Source: Lucinisca nassula (taxonomy: Eukaryota; Mollusca; Bivalvia; Lucinida; Lucinidae). Taken from it: a stretch of DNA of 64,000 nucleotides. The stretch is taken from the NCBI GenBank assembly GCA_963580285.1, contig OY757026.1, forward strand, positions 86,216,651-86,280,650, written 5' to 3'. The notes beneath the pieces were generated by a model. The model was not told the origin of the DNA and did not search any database. It saw only the letters and a list, made by a program, of their open reading frames with translations. A program made the translations under genes and the position numbers. This document shows, one piece after another, positions 59,461 to 64,000 of the stretch. How positions within the stretch are numbered: the first letter of the stretch is position 1; every line of letters begins with the position of its first letter.

Positions 59461-60560
59461 TTTATTCCCCAATCATAAAATTTAATCCGCAATCAATGTG
59501 AAAATTATTTAATTCCGACTTAAAAAAGACGAGTTGCTACGACTATTCTACTATCTCGTAAATGGTTATGTTTTGGCGCCAAATAGCAGACGCTTGGCGA
59601 GAAAAGTTGAACACTTTAATTTGTGTTAACACATCTGTATGCTGTTGTTGGTATTGACACGGAGCTTACGGAAAACGCTGTTTTCCACAACCGTTTTGCT
59701 ATCGAGATTTTTTTACCGTTTCCAAACATTTTTTATGAGAGAGATTCGCCCCATTAAGATAAAACAATAGACACGTGTGGGGTTGCCGGGGTCCGATGAC
59801 GTCATTTACCGATCGCGTGCAGAAAAAAAAACCGTTGCGGTGGTTTGTGGGCGGCGGTTTTGATGCCGGAATGTTCGCATTGAACTTGCTTGTTTATTTC
59901 GTTTAAAATCTAAGTTTAAGGAATAGTACTAACAAAATCGGGCTTGCTAGTAATGGAGATTGTTATATTACTCATGTGTAAGTAAAATTGAGTGGACAAT
60001 TAAACGTTTTTTATGTCGGGAATCGTAAAAGGATAGAGCATAACACGAGATGCATCGTTTTTTCAGCTGACAAAAGTAAAAATACAGTACAGGCAACGAG
60101 ACATTCCTATATACCTCGACCGTCACCATGGCAGAATTCTCTGTCACCGTGTCGCTTCCACTTGTCACCGAGACGAACGAGACAGCTAGCGAGACGCACA
60201 GGTGTTCTCAGCGTGACATTGTAGCGGTACACTGAGCGAGACAATAATCCGTCCGAGAATTTTATTGTCTTTCACAGAGACGCAGCGAGTCACAGCGCGA
60301 CATTTATGACCGTACAGACAAGCCCTTTTTACCTGTTTTGGCAATGCTCATATTTAATGAAATTAACATTTTTTTATTTTTTTGTTTGTTTTTGTTTTTG
60401 CCATTTACCGTTCAAGAGAAACAAATATTATCATTAAGACGTTCAAGCTATATTTTCTCTTGTTTTAACAGTGTTTTTCTTTTTCGCTAATGGGATAAGG
60501 ACCCGTTTCCCATGCTCTGTTTCAACGCTTCGATGCCTCAGCATCATGGATTTTTCATGT
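59461..60560. other. Upstream flank of Rab5, partly CpG-rich
   Basis: 59790-59865 matches the Helitron-like piece at 11.4 kb. 60110-60310 is unusually rich in CG with CGAGAC/GTCTCG iterations and is not repeated elsewhere in the window. No exon could be proven. Confidence 0.3.
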
Positions 60561-61430
60561 AAAAGAGCCAGCGCACAGCAAAAGACTTTTTTTACCAAGG
60601 AAGGATAAGATCGGTCTGTGCATCTAGCAAACGTTGCCAAAGTCTTCGCTTGTTACTGTTTGAAAAACCCAGAGGCCTGAGACGGCTCGTGTTAACAGCG
60701 AAGACTCTGATCAGACTGCACAGATGCGCAGGATGATCTGAGTCTTCACTTGTCACACATTTCTTTATATTGTCCGAAGTGTTTTCAAACAATACACATA
60801 GTTCCTAAAAGTTAGTTTTATTCCCTTGTTCCCCTAAAATTAAGCAATGATAAAACGGTATTCGGGGTTTGCGACGAGGTCAAGACACAAACCGGTCATC
60901 TCGGCTACAAACTGACAGCAAATTAAAAAGTGCTGCTCAGACTTACGGATGCGCAGGCTGACCGGCCCCTTTGTTGCACGCAAAAAAATGGAACGGGTTT
61001 TCTCATGACGGGGCACATTCTTGCTGAGCGATGGGGTCTGGTTGTTCCATTGCATTTTTGCGGGTTCACATTTGAAACGCCTCTGCGAGGCTAGTTAAAC
61101 TAATGGCCAATTAAGTCGTATATCGACCAGGGTGCTATCTGATCAGTCTTGGTAATCTTCAAAGACTATTCTTCTCCTACTATTCTGTGTATCAGTTTAA
61201 CCCCTTCTTCTATTATCATGACTCAAATGAGCCAGCACACAGCAAAAAACTATTTCAAACCAAGGAAGAATCAGATCCGCCTGCGAATCTAGCCGGTATG
61301 CTTAAGTCTTTGCTTGTAACTCTCATGCGAACAGCGGAGACTTTGATCAGTCTACGCTGATGCGCAGGCTGATCTGAGTTGTTATTAGTCACTAATTTCT
61401 TATTATCCTAAACGGTTAACTTCACGCTTC
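60560..61430. repeat. U palindromic repeats and first copy of a 0.4-kb block
   Basis: U units at 60567-60765 and 61225-61410 share CAGCACACAGCAAAA, AACCAAGGAAG, AGCGAAGACT-type and GCGCAGG.TGATCTGAGT. The block at 60850-61250 recurs at 62195-62575. Confidence 0.72.
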
Positions 61431-62190
61431 AGGATAGAACCAAGGGCCACGTAAAATCAATTTAATACACCCCCCCCCCCCCCCCCCCCCGCCAGTATTT
61501 TTTTCACTGACCGTAACCAGTACAGCACACGTCCTTTCGGGCCAGAAACTGACAAATGCCCTTCTTGAATCAGCGCAAGGGAGAAGGTGGCCATAGAGAA
61601 GATTTCACGATCATCTCCCGTCTCTTAGTCTTTTTAAGGTCCGATTATAAATTCGTCAACGTAGGCGCGGCCTGGTCATTATTTGTATTTTTTTTTTTTG
61701 TTCTTTTGCGGGCCGTTGTAATTGCCACATAGTTTTCCGGGATGCGGCGATTCGTTAGATTTACATGCGCACCCGGCTATGACTCGGATCAGCCTGCGCA
61801 TTTGCGCAGTCTGATCTTGGTCTTCGCTGTGCGCGCTTTGGATGGCTGGAAAACAAAACAAACCCATAAAACCCCCAAGAGAATATGAGCGACAGCGTAT
61901 TAATGTAAAGACCTTTTCGTATGCAATAACCGTCTGTGCTCGAAAATAATCAATGACATCACGTGTTGCTGTAGAATCAATGAGGAACGTTATGGAAAAA
62001 GTTGCATGTCACTAATTGGAAAACAAACTGTCAGCGCTCCATATAAGGGGTCAATAGTTTGCTAAAACGGGTTCACATTTGAAACGCCTCGGTGAGGCTA
62101 ATCTAACTGAATATGGCTGATGTCTTTAGTCAAGTCTGCTCCAACTGTTCTATATGGGTACCCATAATCATAAGATCTGGTACTAAAGCG
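61431..62190. other. Unassigned flank with poly-C tract and U core
   Basis: C run at 61471-61490. 61775-61835 (GGATCAGCCTGCGCATTTGC / GCGCAGTCTGATCTTGG) is a U-type palindrome. A truncated extra copy of the GTTCACATTTGAAACGCCTC motif is at 62070-62094. Confidence 0.4.
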
Positions 62191-62194
62191 CTGA

Positions 62195-62575
62195 TGAAAC
62201 GGTATCGAGGTCAAGAGTAGACACAAACCGGTCATCTCAGCTACAAAGTGGCAGCAAATTAAAAAGTGCTGATCAGACTCATGGACGCCCAGGCTGACCG
62301 GCCCTTTTGTTGCACGAAAATAATGGAACAGGTTTTCTCATGACGGGGCACATTATTGCTGAGCGATGGGGTCTGACTGTTCCATTGCGTTTTTGCGGGT
62401 TTACATATGAAACGCCTCTGCGAGGCTAGCTAAACTAATGGTCAATTAAGTCGTTTATCAACCAGTGTGCCATCTGATCAGTCTTGGTAATCTTCAAAGT
62501 GTCTATTCTGCTCCTACTATACTGTGTATCAGTTTAACCCCTGCTTCTATTATCATGACTCAAAAAAGCGCACAG
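62195..62575 (+). repeat. Second copy of the 0.4-kb block
   Basis: Matches 60850-61250: ACACAAACCGGTCATCTC, AATTAAAAAGTGCTG, TCATGACGGGGCACATT, GAGCGATGGGGTCTG, GAAACGCCTCTGCGAGGCTA, CTATTATCATGACTCAAA. Confidence 0.82.
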
Positions 62576-62814
62576 CAAAAAGAAAAAGAAAAAACTAGAA
62601 AAAGTGTCCATAGGACACGGATGCCCCGCCAAATGCCATTCATGAAACGGTTTACTATATGGAACTAAATCAAGGGCAGATAATTCAAAAACCAAAAATG
62701 CAAGAGTTGTCTTCCTTGTTCATGACACATCGTCTGATGAATGCACCTGTGAAGTTTCATGAATATATTCCATATGGTTTAGGAGTTATGGCCCGGACAC
62801 GGTTTACTATATGT

Positions 62815-63112
62815 GGCCCCCGCCCATAGGGGCTTAAAGAAATATATGGGCTGCATGATGCTTCCACGCAGAGCTGAATCCGGCCCGCACACTAGCACTG
62901 GTAAACAGTTAAGAGGATCTAAGCCTGTCCAGGAACCGCCGTGCGAGGCGGACCGTCCATGCTAATAAACCCTATCGGTTTCATTGGGTGACAGGGCTTG
63001 AGATGTCATTTCGTCTCAATGTCGGGTAAAAGTCCCACAAAATTGGAAGCAACGTCTCCAAAATGACCTTTACAGTGTTGGCGGGGACGTTAAACCTCAA
63101 ATCAAACAAAAA
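62815..63112 (+). mobile_element. B-family copy in the array
   Basis: GGCCCCCGCCCATAGGGGC to TTAAACCTCAAATCAAACAA; directly followed by the next element. Confidence 0.9.
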
Positions 63113-63876
63113 CTAGAGCTGTCAGTGAAACTGACTATGGCCCCGACAGCGCTATCAGAGGAGTAGGAAAATGTTGATGTTAAAATAGACGTTTTTTTTT
63201 TTCCTTTCACCTCTAAGTATGACCTTGACCTTTGAGGTACGGACCTCGGTCTTGCGCATGACACACTGTCACATTATGGTTAATATTTCTGCTAAGTAAT
63301 ATTTAAATCCATCCAGGTATAAGAAAGTTATAGATTGGACACAATAAAAAAGACGCTTTTTTGACCTTTTATCTCTAAGTATGACCTTTGAGGTACGGCT
63401 GTGGGTCTTGCGTGTGACACTTCGTCACATTATGGTTAACATTTCTGCCAAGTAATATTTAAATCCATCCAGGAATAATAACAAAGTTATTAATTGGACA
63501 CAGGAAAGACCCTTTTTTGACCTTTAACCTCTAAGTATGACCTTGACCTTTGAGGTACCGACCTGAGTCTTGCGCGCAACACTCCATCACATTATGGTTA
63601 ACATTTCTGCCAAGTAATATTTAAATCCATCCAGGAATAAGAAAGTTATGGAGGATAAAAAAATTTGTGGCCGGACAGACGGACAGACAGACAGACAGAC
63701 AGACGGACGGACAGAGTGATGCCAAGTAATATTTAAATCCATCCAGGAATAATAAAAAGTTATGGAGGATAAAAAAATTTGTGGACGGACAGACGGACAG
63801 ACAGACAGACAGACGGACGGACGGACGGACAGAGTGATTACTATAGGGCACCCACACTTTCAGTGCGGGGCCCTAA
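63113..63876 (+). mobile_element. CTAGAG Helitron-like element, second copy
   Basis: CTAGAG + GTCAGTGAAACTGAC hairpin to GCGGGGCCCTAA; 764 bp, more body units than at 36.4 kb, with duplicated GGACAGACGG tracts (63671-63714 and 63784-63832). Confidence 0.83.
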
Positions 63877-64000
63877 CAAACGGTTTACTATATGGAACCA
63901 AGTCAAGGGCAGCTAATTCAAAAACCAAAAATGCAAGAGTTGTCTTCCTTGTTCATGACACATCGTCTCAGTGTGATGAATGCACCTGTGAAGTTTCATG

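Larger units (their letters stand above)
62640..64000 (+). repeat. Array element, CGGTTTACTATATGGAAC units, runs off the window
   Basis: Units 62645-62814 and 63877-64000 (CAAGAGTTGTCTTCCTTG, GACACATCGTCT, CACCTGTGAAGTTTCATG) are separated by a B element and a CTAGAG element. Confidence 0.72.

Noticed and set aside
59968..60224. Small overlapping open frames near 60 kb as a gene
   Set aside because: Short, biased by CGAGAC-type repetition, no recognisable domain or splice pattern.
1..64000. LTR retrotransposon or endogenous viral element
   Set aside because: I found no gag/pol/integrase motifs and no long direct terminal repeats; the only reverse transcriptase trace is a LINE C-terminus.

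Overview
This window is animal nuclear DNA, most probably from a bivalve mollusc. The evidence is spliced genes with GT-AG introns, very high interspersed-repeat content, bivalve-style tandem-repeat ('pearl'-like) elements with GACGGACGG tracts, and tRNA-derived SINEs with GACGTTAAACC-type tails. A dreissenid mussel is my best guess, from general recall of repeat style only. There is no prokaryotic or viral gene organisation.

One host gene is clear: a complete Rab5 small GTPase on the minus strand. I resolved its five coding exons (56612-56453, 55241-55090, 40603-40481, 34732-34639, 20209-20100). Together they give 639 nt and 212 residues with every splice phase consistent, spread over 36.5 kb. 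Everything between these exons is intronic and almost entirely mobile DNA. A second, broken gene lies inside Rab5 intron 2 on the same strand (48.64-43.01 kb). It belongs to an uncharacterised animal family with FEN/PIN-like acidic motifs and a cysteine-rich C-terminus. It carries one nonsense mutation, at least four frameshifts, a SINE with a 13-bp target duplication and a 2.1-kb hAT-like insertion that itself holds further elements.

Layout: 0-5 kb, tandem arrays (167-bp and about 105-bp units); 5-20 kb, MITEs and SINEs lying 3' of Rab5; 20.1-20.2 kb, Rab5 exon 5; 20.5-22.5 kb, about 130-bp array; 24.6-27.3 kb, 167-bp array element; 27.6-34 kb, hairpin triplication, MITEs and a short-period array; 34.6 kb, exon 4; 35.3-39.5 kb, a four-element nest; 40.5 kb, exon 3; 43-48.6 kb, the pseudogene; 49.2-53.2 kb, two 167-bp array elements; 55.1 and 56.5 kb, exons 2 and 1; 57-64 kb, upstream flank with palindromic repeats, a duplicated 0.4-kb block and another nested array.

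The most interesting signals are in the repeats. (1) At least seven elements with different bodies share one end plan: a 5' subterminal hairpin, a short inverted repeat, a tandem body, a GACGG microsatellite, then a 3' hairpin closing in CTAA. This fits non-autonomous Helitron/Helentron-like elements. (2) Two palindromic cassettes recur inside MITE families that have different termini (TTAA/piggyBac-like, TA/pogo-like, hAT-like), as if the hairpin were an exchangeable module. (3) One tandem array was born from part of a SINE. (4) Many insertions can be ordered in time because the filled and empty sites are both present in the window.
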